From Synechococcus sp. KORDI-49 (GTDB taxonomy: Bacteria > Cyanobacteriota > Cyanobacteriia > PCC-6307 > Cyanobiaceae), in the NCBI RefSeq assembly GCF_000737575.1, contig NZ_CP006270.1, positions 1,367,163 through 1,431,162 of the forward strand: DNA of 64,000 nt. The letters run 5' to 3'. The first letter of the stretch is position 1. Each line of letters opens with the position of its first letter. The position numbers were made by a program, and so were the translations under genes. This document shows positions 28,312 through 37,889 of the stretch, in pieces. The notes beneath the pieces are model-generated. The model searched no databases. It saw only the letters and a program-made list of their open reading frames with translations, and was not told the DNA's origin.

Positions 28312-30426
28312 ATGAGCACTGCGATCATCATCGAAGGCGGCTCGTCGCTGAGCGCTGAGCAACTGGCGGCGCAATATCTCTTCAGTGACGACGGGGTCAT
28401 CTACGTCTCGTTCGATGAGACGATCAGCGCCACCTCCAGCAAACGCAGCTGGTGGGATTACGTGCTGGCCTACACGGATACTCTGATCGAACCGGAGTTC
28501 GCGGTTGTTCCGCTGGGTCACGCGAAAACCCAGGTGATCATCCAGGAGGCGCCGAGAACTGACCCCAACACGCCAAGGACAACCTTGGATGGCGAGAGTT
28601 CGGGTATCTACCGTTCCTCATGGCTGACCTACGACGACGGCACGCTCGAGCGCGGTGATCCGCAGGATTACACGATCGAGATTGCCGCCGATGCGCACCA
28701 CGAATCCTCATCCTTCGCTGGATCGAGCGAGGCGGGTTGGACCGGCGTCGCCTTTCACGAACTGGGCCATGCTCTCGGACTCGAGCACCCCCATGAATCC
28801 GGTGATGGGGATGTCGATGCGGCGATCGATACCAACGGAACGGTGATGTCGTACGTCGATGCCATCGACTCCGACGGCAATCCCGCGTTCACACCCCTCG
28901 ATATTCAGGCTCTCCAGCAGCTGCACGGTCACGAAACAGGAGCCCGCTCCACCCCCGTCGAGGGCGTCAGTCTGCTGAGCGATTCCGGAAACCATGACTT
29001 GAACCGCACCTGGAAAACCCCCTCCCTGAGCGTTCAGTTCGAAGGCGGCAGCACCATCCAGGAACCCACGTCCGGAACGTCAACAGCCCGCCTGGTGTTC
29101 ACCCGCTACGACGGCGATCTCTCGGAAGCTGCCTCGGTGCTGATCGACTTCGACCGCCATGAGGATCTCAACTGGTATGGCAAGGATGGAGATCACCAGG
29201 ATTTCTTCCATGACGTCCTGCTGGACAACGCTGTTTTCGAAACCGGCCTGCGCGCAGAATTCGCCGCCGGACAGCGAACGGTCTCCATCGAGATCGACAT
29301 CGTCGCCAACGCCGACGCGGAAGCGGACGAATGGCTGGACATCACAGCCCGGGCCAGCCGCGATCCGGATTACTTCCAGCAGGCCCCGAGCGAGCCGCTG
29401 CGCCTCACCGTCACGGAAACAGCCGTCAGCCGATCCTCTCTGGTGATCGATGCACCCAGGACCACGCTCAGTGAAGGCGATGAAGCCTTTCTGATCACGG
29501 TCAGCGACAAGGCGGATGCAGGCAAAACCCTCTACTGGAGCGCCAGTGGAGACGGCCTGACCAGCCGTGACCTCGTCAGCGGTCAGCTCCAGGGCTCGGG
29601 AACCATTGACGACGACGGAGTCTTCGTTTGGTCCCAGTTGATCTCCAGGGACGGGGTCGCCGAAAACCAGGAGACGATGAACGTGGCGTTCTTCCGTGAT
29701 GCTGCGCGGACAACCCAGCTCGGCTCCGCCACTGCTCTGCAGATCACGGCATCCGAAGCGGTCCCGACCCTGATCAGCTCACGTTTCACGCGAACTGGTG
29801 GGCAGGACATCCTGGTGGGCAGCCACTCCGGTCTTCCGGTCCAACTCGCCAACCCTGGCAGCATTCGCAATCTGAGTGTGACGGTGCGCCATGACCCCGC
29901 GGCTCTTCTGCTCGACACCTCCCATCCCGTCAGCCTGGACCCCACGCTGGAGGAGGCTGGCTGGAACATCACCGCCAGCCACGCTGACACCAGCACCCAT
30001 CAGCTCACGGTGAACCTCAGCGGAACCAGCGACCTCCCGGTGGATCCAGTCACTAATCAGGCGACCCTGCTTCAGCTCAAGGCATCGGTGAACAGCGACG
30101 CCTCCACCGGCAGCACATCGATGCTGTCAGTCAGCGGCCAGGTGGATGCGGACAACACCCTCAACGGCTCGTCCAGCACCCAGCTCGTGGGACTGCTGGG
30201 GGACAGCGATGGAGATGGGAAACACTCCGTGTCCGACGCCATCTCAACGCTTCGGCACATCGTTGGGCTGGAGCACGATCTCGCTGCCTTCCCGGGTGTC
30301 GAGCCACGACTCGTGATGGATGTCAATGAAGACGGCTCCATCGGTGTGTCGGATGCGATCGAGATTCTCCGCAAGATCGTCGGACTCTCGGATGATCAGC
30401 GTCTCCAGTCGCCAACGCTGGCCTGA
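28312..30426 (+). CDS. secreted serralysin-like metalloprotease with cohesin-like and dockerin modules
   Basis: A 704-residue protein. Residues 149-159 are HELGHALGLEH, the zinc motif of metzincins, and TVMSY at about 177-181 is the Met-turn; TPLDIQALQQLHG after it matches the M10B (serralysin) region. The middle (about 240-480) has Calx-beta-like repeats, about 485-625 resembles a cohesin-type beta-sandwich, and about 628-695 holds two Ca-binding dockerin repeats (DSDGDGKHSVSDAI and DVNEDGSIGVSDAI, each followed by an I(V/L)-rich helix). There is no N-terminal signal peptide, so type I secretion is likely, although no GGxGxD RTX repeats are seen. Substrate unknown. Confidence 0.8.
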   Translation: MSTAIIIEGGSSLSAEQLAAQYLFSDDGVIYVSFDETISATSSKRSWWDYVLAYTDTLIEPEFAVVPLGHAKTQVIIQEAPRTDPNTPRTTLDGESSGIYRSSWLTYDDGTLERGDPQDYTIEIAADAHHESSSFAGSSEAGWTGVAFHELGHALGLEHPHESGDGDVDAAIDTNGTVMSYVDAIDSDGNPAFTPLDIQALQQLHGHETGARSTPVEGVSLLSDSGNHDLNRTWKTPSLSVQFEGGSTIQEPTSGTSTARLVFTRYDGDLSEAASVLIDFDRHEDLNWYGKDGDHQDFFHDVLLDNAVFETGLRAEFAAGQRTVSIEIDIVANADAEADEWLDITARASRDPDYFQQAPSEPLRLTVTETAVSRSSLVIDAPRTTLSEGDEAFLITVSDKADAGKTLYWSASGDGLTSRDLVSGQLQGSGTIDDDGVFVWSQLISRDGVAENQETMNVAFFRDAARTTQLGSATALQITASEAVPTLISSRFTRTGGQDILVGSHSGLPVQLANPGSIRNLSVTVRHDPAALLLDTSHPVSLDPTLEEAGWNITASHADTSTHQLTVNLSGTSDLPVDPVTNQATLLQLKASVNSDASTGSTSMLSVSGQVDADNTLNGSSSTQLVGLLGDSDGDGKHSVSDAISTLRHIVGLEHDLAAFPGVEPRLVMDVNEDGSIGVSDAIEILRKIVGLSDDQRLQSPTLA

Positions 30427-30443
30427 GATGGACCCAATCCGTG

Positions 30444-30824
30444 TCAACGCGTCCGACGCATCTCCAGAGGAGGCAGGCCGACCCGACGCCGAACCGGATT
30501 GATCACAGCTAAGTAGTCGGCGCGAAGCTGCTGACGGGCACGATTCTTGTTCTGCCGGCAGATCCGGAAAGCATCTGCATCGTTGGCCCGGTTGATGCAG
30601 CGCTGCTCACTCCGCAGGATTCCGACCCGGCGGTCGAAGCTGCTCTGCTTCCAGGATCGCCTGGCTCTGAACAGCTCGTCGCGCTGCGCAGCAGGAAGAC
30701 CGTTGTCGCGGCGCATCGCCACGTCCGTTCCATCGTCGTAGATGTACTGGGCTGATGCCGGAGGCATCGGCGCAGCGATGGTGAGAACGATCAGGCCAAG
30801 GGGAGCTAGGGACGTCAGGCGCAT
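30444..30824 (-). CDS. hypothetical secreted basic protein
   Basis: A 126-residue protein starting MRLTSLAPLGLIVL, with a clear signal peptide ending PASAQ. The mature part is rich in Arg and Gln (RARRSWKQSSF, NKNRARQQLRADY) and contains two cysteines (CINRAN, ICRQNK) that might form a disulfide. No recognised family. An upstream ATG adds nine residues, but the chosen start gives a normal signal peptide. Convergent with the metalloprotease gene, 17 bases apart. Confidence 0.65.
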   Translation of the reverse strand: MRLTSLAPLGLIVLTIAAPMPPASAQYIYDDGTDVAMRRDNGLPAAQRDELFRARRSWKQSSFDRRVGILRSEQRCINRANDADAFRICRQNKNRARQQLRADYLAVINPVRRRVGLPPLEMRRTR

Positions 30825-30880
30825 GGGGAACCGCAGATCAATGATTGTCAATGTGGCTGGATCACCCAGCGAAGATCTGA

Positions 30881-31780
30881 ATGAACTCAGAGCAAGGCAT
30901 GACCAGATCTGACCTGCGCGTTGGGATGGTGGGCCTCGGGGCGATCGGCCTGCCCATGGCGGTGAACCTGCGACGGGCCGGATTGGCCTTGAAGGTGCAC
31001 ACCCGCAGCAGAACTACGGAACAGCATCCGGACCTGGAGGGCAGTCAGGCCTGCAGCTCCGCGGCAGAGGCGGGCAGGGATGTGGACGTGCTGATCCTCT
31101 GCGTCAGTGACGATGCTGCCGTGGACTCCGTTCTCTTCGGTCGCCAGGGAGCCGCCGCATCACTCCCGAACGGGAGCGTGGTGCTCGACTGTTCCACCAT
31201 CGCTCCCTCCACGGCCGTGGCCGCCGCAGAGCGTCTGAGGCGACAGGGCGTGAGTTACATCGATGCCCCTGTGACAGGCGGCACCGAGGGAGCTCGGGCC
31301 GGCACCCTGACCGTGCTGGCCGGCGGAGACGCTGAGGCCCTGGAACGGGTGCGGCCTCTGCTGGAGATCATTGGCGGAACGGTTCATCACTTCGGAACGG
31401 TCGGGCGCGGACAGCAGGTGAAGGCCGTGAACCAGGTGCTGGTGGCAGGCAGCTATGCAGCCGTCGCCGAAGCGATGGCCCTGGGGACACGGCTCGGTCT
31501 GCCGATGCAGGAGGTGGTGGCGGCCCTGAGCAGTGGAGCTGCGGGATCCTGGGCTCTGCGCAATCGCGCCGACGGGATGCTCGCAGGGCGTTATCCCCTG
31601 GGATTCCGCCTGTCCCTGCATCACAAGGACCTCGGCATCGCCCTGAAGGAAGCAGACAGCGTTCAGTTGACGCTGCCCATCAGCAATCTGGTCCAACAGC
31701 AGGAGGCCGAACTGATCGGCCGCGGACATGGAGACGAGGACGTCTCCGCCCTGCATCGCCTTTTTGACTCGATATCGTGA
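30881..31780 (+). CDS. NAD(P)-dependent beta-hydroxyacid dehydrogenase family (GarR/3-hydroxyisobutyrate type)
   Basis: A 299-residue oxidoreductase with an N-terminal Rossmann motif GMVGLGAIGLPMAVNL, the substrate-binding DAPVTGGTEGARAGTL, and GRGQQVKAVNQVL containing the catalytic lysine; LHHKDLGIAL is also typical. Members reduce tartronate semialdehyde or oxidise 3-hydroxyisobutyrate or succinic semialdehyde; the substrate cannot be told here, but a photorespiratory glyoxylate role is plausible in a cyanobacterium (inference). A second ATG lies 18 bases inside. Convergent with the downstream hypothetical gene. Confidence 0.85.
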   Translation: MNSEQGMTRSDLRVGMVGLGAIGLPMAVNLRRAGLALKVHTRSRTTEQHPDLEGSQACSSAAEAGRDVDVLILCVSDDAAVDSVLFGRQGAAASLPNGSVVLDCSTIAPSTAVAAAERLRRQGVSYIDAPVTGGTEGARAGTLTVLAGGDAEALERVRPLLEIIGGTVHHFGTVGRGQQVKAVNQVLVAGSYAAVAEAMALGTRLGLPMQEVVAALSSGAAGSWALRNRADGMLAGRYPLGFRLSLHHKDLGIALKEADSVQLTLPISNLVQQQEAELIGRGHGDEDVSALHRLFDSIS

Positions 31781-31802
31781 CTCCTGAGAAACGATATCGT
31801 TA
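31769..31802. repeat. pair of GATATC-centred palindromes between convergent genes
   Basis: CGATATCG occurs at the very end of the dehydrogenase gene and again as the 12-bp perfect palindrome AACGATATCGTT at 31790-31801, between two convergent stops. Each is too short and lacks a T-run, so it is not a standard terminator. Confidence 0.4.
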
Positions 31803-31804
31803 CG

Positions 31805-32542
31805 TCACTGATCCAGCTCTTGTTTGGAGCTGACCACGCGAACCCGTTTGGTCATGGTCACGACTCCGTCCGGATGCACCAGCATCGCTGCCCAGAACTG
31901 GGATCCCGGTGTCTGCGGCGCCTGAACGGTCTTGAACAGACCGCCACCACCCATCGGCTCAAGACGCAGATTGGGACGTGCCTGCTCCGCCACCTCCTGG
32001 GGAGTCAGCGGAATCAGCCCACCGGCCACGATGGCCTGACCCAGGGGTTGTTCAAAAATCACATCAACGTCGTAGCGGCTGCCGGTGAGCACAGCATCGG
32101 GGATCTCAAGCGACACCGGCAGTGGCTGATCGCCACTGCGCAGCAGCGACTGTTCCTCCAGCAGCTGCTGGTCGAGGATCCGCCCGCCTTCGATGCTCAG
32201 AGCAAGTCGCTGGCTGGCTTCCAGCCGGTAGCGAAGCCCATCGGCTTCTCCCACCCCATTGACCGTGACCTCGAAGGTCGGGCGTCCGTCCTTGAGGGAG
32301 TCCGCAGGGCGAACACTCCAGCGGGCTTCAGGAAACTCCTTGCTGAATCTCGCGTAACGACGCTCGAGATCCGACGACTGATCACCGGCGACCAGGGCGG
32401 CCAGATCGGCTGAATTGCCGCCGTTCAACACCTGCTCCAGACGCGGACCGAAACCATCTGCAGCCCGAGCCCCCTCAACGGACAACGCGACCATCGTTCC
32501 GCTGAGGATGGAGAAGACCGCTGCCCGAATCAGTGAACGCAC
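31805..32542 (-). CDS. conserved hypothetical periplasmic protein
   Basis: A 245-residue protein with a signal peptide (MRSLIRAAVFSILSGTMVALS, cleavage near GARA). The mature part alternates beta-strand-like segments (TFEVTVNGVGEADGLRYRLEASQRLALSIEGG; ISLEIPDAVL-type phrases) and ends with VVTMTKRVRVVSSK. No catalytic motif is seen and I do not recognise the family. Divergent from murG, which suggests only shared upstream space, not shared function. Confidence 0.65.
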   Translation of the reverse strand: MRSLIRAAVFSILSGTMVALSVEGARAADGFGPRLEQVLNGGNSADLAALVAGDQSSDLERRYARFSKEFPEARWSVRPADSLKDGRPTFEVTVNGVGEADGLRYRLEASQRLALSIEGGRILDQQLLEEQSLLRSGDQPLPVSLEIPDAVLTGSRYDVDVIFEQPLGQAIVAGGLIPLTPQEVAEQARPNLRLEPMGGGGLFKTVQAPQTPGSQFWAAMLVHPDGVVTMTKRVRVVSSKQELDQ

Positions 32543-32600
32543 CAGTCGGAACCATTCAGTGGGCCTAAGTTAAGTCGCGCATGGGGGGACGTCTGCCGTC

Positions 32601-33656
32601 ATGACCCGGCTTCTGATCGCCGCCAGCGGCACGGGGGGGCATCTCTTCCCTGCGATTGCCGTGGCGGAAGCCCTGCCGGAAGGCTGGCAGGTGCGGTGGC
32701 TGGGAGTGCCCGACCGGCTCGAAACGCAGCTGGTCCCGGAGAGCATTCCCCTGACAACGGTTCGCGCAGGCGGGCTTCAGGGTCGCGGGCTCAACAAGCT
32801 CATTCAACTGATCCGTCTGATCGGCGCCATCGGTACGGTCCGGCGACTGATCCGACGGGAGCGAATCGAGGTTGTGTTCACCACCGGCGGGTACATCGCA
32901 GCTCCGGCGATCGTGGCCGCCCGCTGGTGCGGTGTTCCAGCTGTTCTGCATGAAGCCAACGCGATCCCGGGACGCGTGACACGACTGATGGGCCGGTTCT
33001 GCCGTGCGGTGGCCGTGGGGCTCCCCGTGGCGTCGGATCGCATTCCCGGCCATCGCCCGCTGCTCACAGGCATGCCTGTGAGAGCTGCGTTTCTGGAGAG
33101 CCAGCCGCTACCGGACTGGGTGCCGATCAGCGACGGCCCTCTGCTGGTGGTGATCGGTGGCAGCCAGGGCGCGGTCGGGCTCAACCGCATGGTCCGCGCT
33201 GTGGTCCCCGAGCTGCTGGAGCAGGGATGCCGGATCGTGCATCTCACTGGTCGCAACGACCCTGAAGTCGGACAGCTTCAGCATCCGAACCTGGTGGAAC
33301 TCCCCTTCAGTGATGAGATCCCCGGCCTGTTGCAGCATGCCGATCTGGCGGTCAGCCGAGCGGGTGCAGGCAGCCTCAGTGAGCTGGCCATCTGCAGAAC
33401 CCCCTCGATCCTGGTTCCATTTCCCCAGGCTGCCGATGGCCATCAGGAAGCGAATGCGGCCTGCGCCGCTCGCACCGGCGGTGCCGTGATCGTGCACCAG
33501 CACGCCCCCGAGGCAACGGCACTGCGGGACACCATCCTCAGGTTGCTCGGCACGGATGCGGAGCTGCTGCAGGAGATGCGAACGGGCATGGAGAAACTGG
33601 CCGTACAGGACGCCGATCAGCGATTGGTGGACCTGCTCAGCAGCCTTGTGGACTGA
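32601..33656 (+). CDS. murG: UDP-N-acetylglucosamine-N-acetylmuramyl-(pentapeptide) pyrophosphoryl-undecaprenol N-acetylglucosamine transferase
   Basis: Membrane-associated GT-B glycosyltransferase of 351 residues that makes lipid II. The N-terminal glycine loop [18 protein letters not shown] and the second GTGG-like [11 protein letters not shown] are present, followed by [13 protein letters not shown] and the C-terminal nucleotide-sugar site [13 protein letters not shown] and [14 protein letters not shown]. Length fits MurG. The 3' end overlaps the convergent CobD-like gene by 40 bases. Confidence 0.96.
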   Translation: MTRLLIAASGTGGHLFPAIAVAEALPEGWQVRWLGVPDRLETQLVPESIPLTTVRAGGLQGRGLNKLIQLIRLIGAIGTVRRLIRRERIEVVFTTGGYIAAPAIVAARWCGVPAVLHEANAIPGRVTRLMGRFCRAVAVGLPVASDRIPGHRPLLTGMPVRAAFLESQPLPDWVPISDGPLLVVIGGSQGAVGLNRMVRAVVPELLEQGCRIVHLTGRNDPEVGQLQHPNLVELPFSDEIPGLLQHADLAVSRAGAGSLSELAICRTPSILVPFPQAADGHQEANAACAARTGGAVIVHQHAPEATALRDTILRLLGTDAELLQEMRTGMEKLAVQDADQRLVDLLSSLVD

Positions 33657-34708
33657 ACCCGACGCAAAGCCTCGACGATCCGACGGTTGCGTCTCCGCGT
33701 CTGCAGACCGATGCGCAGCCAACGTTCGCCCAGGCCACGGAATGAACCGCAATCCCGCAGCAGGATGCGATGACGCTGTTCCAGCTCCTGCCGCATCCAC
33801 GCCAGGGAGTGATCGCCGTGAATCAGCAGGTAGTTGGCTGCGGAGGGAAGGGCGGAGACTCCATCCAGACGGCTGAGCTGCTCCTGCATCCAGGCCCCCT
33901 CGCTGGCCGTCCAGCGCTGGACCTTGGCGCACCAGCGGCGGTATCGCGCCGGATCCGAGAGCAACCTCTCCCCGACGACAGCCGCCACACCGTTGAGGGG
34001 CCAGGGATCACGCCAGCCCGCCCAGCGCTGCAGCCGTTCAGGGCGCGTGAGGACATACCCAAGACGCAGCCCAGCGATCCCGAACAGCTTGGTGAGACTT
34101 CTGACCACCACAAGGTTGTCGTGATCAGCCAGAAGCGGAATCAGCGACTGGCGCTCACCCGCCGGCACCAGCGGCAGGAAGGCCTCGTCGCAGATCACCA
34201 GAGAGAACCGCTGCAGCAGCGGTTCGAGCGAAGCGCGACTCCACAGCTGACCCGTTGGGTTGTGCGGATTGCAAATCCAGAGCACGGCCGCCTCCGCCGG
34301 TGATGGAAAACGTTGTGGGAAGGTCGCTGACCAGTGCAGCGGCAGGCTCTGCTCGCGGCAGTCGGCATTCCAGCAACGCAGGGCGCGCCCGTAATCAGCG
34401 AACCCCGGCGCCGGGAGAAGATTGACACCGGCGGCGGCGGCATCCCGTGCCACCCAGGTGAACAGCTCAGCAGCACCGTTGCCCGGCAGCACCAGATCCG
34501 GATCAAGCCCGTGACAGGTCGCGATCGCCTGTCGTAGTGCGGCATGGCTGCGATCGGGGTAGTCGCGGATCGCACCGAGCGGCAACCGGCCCAGCCACGG
34601 CGTCCAGGGCACAAGGGAGGCACTGGCATCGAGCAGCTCCGAGGGACGACAGCCCAGCTGCGCCGCCAGAGCCACCCGGTTTCCGCCATGGCGCAGGTCG
34701 ACGCCCAT
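33617..34708 (-). CDS. cobD: PLP-dependent aminotransferase/decarboxylase, CobD-like
   Basis: A 363-residue fold-type I enzyme beginning [20 protein letters not shown], which resembles L-threonine-O-3-phosphate decarboxylase (CobD), the enzyme that makes the aminopropanol arm of cobamides. Visible are [28 protein letters not shown] and the PLP-lysine region [16 protein letters not shown]. HisC-like function is the main alternative; the CobD-like N-terminus (HGGN) favours CobD. No other cobalamin gene is nearby. The start is the ATG giving MGVDL; the upstream open frame covers a promoter-like region shared with the divergent pentapeptide gene. Confidence 0.65.
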   Translation of the reverse strand: MGVDLRHGGNRVALAAQLGCRPSELLDASASLVPWTPWLGRLPLGAIRDYPDRSHAALRQAIATCHGLDPDLVLPGNGAAELFTWVARDAAAAGVNLLPAPGFADYGRALRCWNADCREQSLPLHWSATFPQRFPSPAEAAVLWICNPHNPTGQLWSRASLEPLLQRFSLVICDEAFLPLVPAGERQSLIPLLADHDNLVVVRSLTKLFGIAGLRLGYVLTRPERLQRWAGWRDPWPLNGVAAVVGERLLSDPARYRRWCAKVQRWTASEGAWMQEQLSRLDGVSALPSAANYLLIHGDHSLAWMRQELEQRHRILLRDCGSFRGLGERWLRIGLQTRRRNRRIVEALRRVQSTRLLSRSTNR

Positions 34709-34758
34709 CCCGACCCTCGATAGAACGCAGGGACGTGACCCCCTCACTCCATCCCACC

Positions 34759-35553
34759 ATGCCGCTTCGAGGCTGCCTGCTCTCGATCCTGCTGCTGGGG
34801 GCTCCTGTGGCAGCGCAACCCACCGATCCCGGGGATCTGATCCGGGTGCTGCAGCAGCGTCATTGCCCGGACTGCCGGCTGGCTGATGCGGATCTGGTGC
34901 ATGCGGATCTGCGTGATGCGCAGCTGGCCGGTGCCAGGCTGCAGCGGGCCAACCTCGGTGAGGCACGCCTGGATGGCGCCGATCTCAGCAGCAGCGATCT
35001 GAGCTTCACAAGCCTGAGGGGGGCCTCACTGCGTGGTGCGGATCTGCGTGGCAGCCGTTTGTACGGAACCGATCTGAGACATGCAGACCTCAGCGGCGCC
35101 CGCCTGGATGTCGGCGCCCTGGATCAAAGCCACTGGCAGGGAGCACAGGGCATCGATCGCGGCATCCGCAGCCACGCTTCCCTGCACAATGCGGGCGTTG
35201 ACGCTGCCCTCTCAGGTCGCTGGATCGAGGCGGAGCAGTTGTTCAGCGCCGCCATCCTGCAGGATCCGCAGGAGGCGTTGAGCTGGGTGGCGCGTGGGCT
35301 CAGCCGCGGAGAGCAGGGCAAGCCAGATCTGGCCGGGCGGGACCTTGCTCACGCCGGAGTGCTTTTTGAGCAGCAGGGTGATCCGATCAAAGCCGATCAG
35401 CTGAAGCGGGCCAGCAGCCGCGTTCAGGAGCCCGTCGCTGCAGCCACTCCGGCTGGCAACGGACTGGGATCGGCACTGCTGGGGAGCATGCTGTCGACCG
35501 TTCAGACCCTGGCCCCGATCGCCCTGAAGGCTCTGATGCCGATCCTTCCCTGA
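34759..35553 (+). CDS. periplasmic pentapeptide-repeat protein
   Basis: A 264-residue protein with a signal peptide (MPLRGCLLSILLLGAPVAAQ). Residues about 35-115 are tandem A(D/N)LxX pentapeptides (LADADLVHADLRDAQLAGARLQRANL and similar), which fold into a right-handed quadrilateral beta-helix. A second, helical part from about 130 (AALSGRWIEAEQLFSAAI, QEALSWVARGLSRGEQG) looks like a tetratricopeptide-type segment. The role is unknown; such proteins often act as scaffolds. Two cysteines (CPDCR) sit just before the repeats. It ends 6 bases before the convergent secretin gene. Confidence 0.8.
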   Translation: MPLRGCLLSILLLGAPVAAQPTDPGDLIRVLQQRHCPDCRLADADLVHADLRDAQLAGARLQRANLGEARLDGADLSSSDLSFTSLRGASLRGADLRGSRLYGTDLRHADLSGARLDVGALDQSHWQGAQGIDRGIRSHASLHNAGVDAALSGRWIEAEQLFSAAILQDPQEALSWVARGLSRGEQGKPDLAGRDLAHAGVLFEQQGDPIKADQLKRASSRVQEPVAAATPAGNGLGSALLGSMLSTVQTLAPIALKALMPILP

Positions 35554-35559
35554 TCGGAC

Positions 35560-37821
35560 TCAGGGGCGTGACTGCACCAGTTGACGGCTTGCGGAGGTGC
35601 CTGCTCGGTAGCCGTAACCGAAGCTGCCGCCCTGATCGTCATCGAGGATCCTGGGCGTGACGATGATCACCAGTTCATCCTTGACGCGCGAGGAGGCCGA
35701 CTGTCGGAACAGCTGTCCGATCAGCGGGATGTCGCCGAGGATTGGCCACTTCTGCACCTGCTGACGGTCCTGTTCGTTGATCACACCGGTGAGGATCAGG
35801 GATTGCCCATCCCGCAGGCGCACCCGGCCGGATCTGAGCTTTCGGGCCTGGATGTTGAAAATCGCGACGCCCTGCTGCGTGCCTGCGGGAATCGGAACGG
35901 AGATCTCCGGATCAAGCGTCAGCGTCACGAAGCCGTTGTCATCGATTTTCTGAACCGACACGTCAACGGTCAGTCCTGCGTTCTCACGCGTGTTCTGAAA
36001 CTGCGTCGAACCATTGGCGGTTTCCGTGGCATCCACACCCGTGATCACGCTCTGACCGGTCTCCACCTGCGCCTGCTCGCCTTCCTGCACGATCAGAGTC
36101 GGCTCGGCCAGTGTTTTGGCGCTGGAGGACGTGATCAGTGATTCGACGTAGGCATAGAACGAATCCTGTGGCTGCTGGAAACGGGACGGATCCTGACCCT
36201 CGACGTAGATGGGCCGGCCCTTGCTGTCCAGCACAGGTTTGAGTGCCGGAGCCGCCGCCGGATCGGTCGAGGGGACGTAGATCGGGCGACCGAATTGATC
36301 GAGACGGGGAACCAGCTCCGTTTCTCCCTCGGCATTGACCACCACCTGCTGCGCCTCAACGAACGGCGGATCAAAGACCTGCTGCTCCGCCACTCCGGCC
36401 GTCCCGGCGGCGTAGGTCCCCGGCTCCACGGGCCCGCCCTCCTGAATCAGGCCGGTGCCGGAACGGCTTCCCGGCCGGTATCGGCCGAAATTCATATGGG
36501 CCTTACCGCTCTCACTGACCACGTACTTGTCACCCATGCGCGCTGAAAAGGAAGCGTCGATGGTTTTGTCGTTGGTGAGCGAGACGCTGAGAATCTGCAC
36601 ATTCACGGCCACCTGGCGGTTCCGCAGATCAAGCTGCCGCAGATAGGACTCGGCGATGTTGATCAGGCCGGGATCTCCCACCAGCGTCACGGTGTTCAAT
36701 CGCGAATTGGTCACGCCGCTGAGACCCACCAGAGGCCCGGTGGCGCTCCCGTAGGTCTCGGTCTCAGTGACCTGGTTGGTGGTTTGAGAGGCGGCGTTGC
36801 TGATCTGAGTGGCCCCCGCCGTTGCCGCTTCCCCAGTGGTGATCTGAATGGTCTTCACATGGGTCATCGAGGCGCCCATGCTGGCCAGGTACTGGGCGGC
36901 TCCTTCCACGTCGACCTGATTGAGCCGGAACACCTTGGACATCTGAGGCCCAAAGGTCTTGGCGGCCACTGATGTCCCCACCAAAAGCGTGCGGCCATCC
37001 ATCTTTCCCTGCAGTCCGGACGCCAGCAGAACACTGTTGAGAGCCCGGTCGAATCGCTCGTTCCGGAAGGCCATGCTCACCGGTGTGCCACTGGCGTTCT
37101 CACCATTGCCACCGGCACCGTCTCCGACGAAGACGAAGCCGTACCCCCCCAGCCTCGCCAACGACATCAGCGCGTCCTTGGCAGGTGCATTGTTGAGGGT
37201 GAGCGACACCGAAGGCCCACTCACCTGCACGAAGCTGCGGTTGTTGATCAGCATCGTGCCGACGGCCATATCGCCCAGAGGAGGCGCCACGGCCCGGGGG
37301 CGCATCGGAGGCACGAAGCCAGGCTGGGCCACACGACCGGGCCGGGTCAGATCCAGACGACCGCTCGACTGCCCCGGACGCTGGGGGGACAGGCCCGTGA
37401 AACTGATGATCAGATCATCTCCGGAGGCTCTGATCTCCGGAGTGGAGAGAACCTGACCGGGACTTGCCTCCACCTGAAGCGTCGTCGCGGAACCTTCCGA
37501 ACGCAGCTGAACCATGGCCAGCCCCAGGGACTGCATCGACAGCTTCTGAGCCGACCCGACAGCGCCAGCTCCCTCCCCGAGGGTCAGCACACCCTGCCAG
37601 CTGCTCGCCTGTTGACGCTGCTGACGCACCCGTGCGCCGGGACCGGCCCCGGAGATGATCACATCAAGACGTCCGTCGCGCTGCAGCAGCTTCAGCTCAG
37701 GCTGAACCGTCCCACGGGCCTGGGAGGCAGGACTGGCATTGGGCAGAGCGCTGACGCCTGTCAGCGTCACGCCGAGCATGACCGCCAGGGGCAGCCATCT
37801 CCGGGATCCGTTGAAAAGCAC
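35560..37821 (-). CDS. pilQ: type IV pilus secretin PilQ
   Basis: Outer-membrane pore of the type IV pilus, about 753 residues. A signal sequence (WLPLAVMLGVTLTGVSAL) is followed by an N-terminal AMIN-like region, an STN/secretin-N domain (residues about 215-420) and the C-terminal secretin core with VQEGEQAQVETGQSVITGV, NAGLTVDVSVQ, and RSGRVRLRDGQSLILTGVI then IPLIGQLFR. A GTG start is chosen to place the signal peptide at the N-terminus; the frame is open 21 codons further. It closes a pilM-pilN-pilO-pilQ unit. Use for motility, buoyancy or DNA uptake cannot be told. Confidence 0.9.
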   Translation of the reverse strand: MLFNGSRRWLPLAVMLGVTLTGVSALPNASPASQARGTVQPELKLLQRDGRLDVIISGAGPGARVRQQRQQASSWQGVLTLGEGAGAVGSAQKLSMQSLGLAMVQLRSEGSATTLQVEASPGQVLSTPEIRASGDDLIISFTGLSPQRPGQSSGRLDLTRPGRVAQPGFVPPMRPRAVAPPLGDMAVGTMLINNRSFVQVSGPSVSLTLNNAPAKDALMSLARLGGYGFVFVGDGAGGNGENASGTPVSMAFRNERFDRALNSVLLASGLQGKMDGRTLLVGTSVAAKTFGPQMSKVFRLNQVDVEGAAQYLASMGASMTHVKTIQITTGEAATAGATQISNAASQTTNQVTETETYGSATGPLVGLSGVTNSRLNTVTLVGDPGLINIAESYLRQLDLRNRQVAVNVQILSVSLTNDKTIDASFSARMGDKYVVSESGKAHMNFGRYRPGSRSGTGLIQEGGPVEPGTYAAGTAGVAEQQVFDPPFVEAQQVVVNAEGETELVPRLDQFGRPIYVPSTDPAAAPALKPVLDSKGRPIYVEGQDPSRFQQPQDSFYAYVESLITSSSAKTLAEPTLIVQEGEQAQVETGQSVITGVDATETANGSTQFQNTRENAGLTVDVSVQKIDDNGFVTLTLDPEISVPIPAGTQQGVAIFNIQARKLRSGRVRLRDGQSLILTGVINEQDRQQVQKWPILGDIPLIGQLFRQSASSRVKDELVIIVTPRILDDDQGGSFGYGYRAGTSASRQLVQSRP

Positions 37822-37889
37822 GCCTGAACGGAACTCCGGAGGGTGGTGTCTGCGCGGATGGTATCGATGGCACCGGCAGGCCACCAGCC

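Noticed and set aside
31790-31801. AACGATATCGTT as a terminator
   Set aside because: The stem is too short, AT-containing, has no loop to speak of, and lacks a T-run.
34510-34530. HIP1 (GCGATCGC) enrichment
   Set aside because: A few copies occur (near 15863, 34520 and 42667) but not at the density seen in HIP1-rich cyanobacteria.
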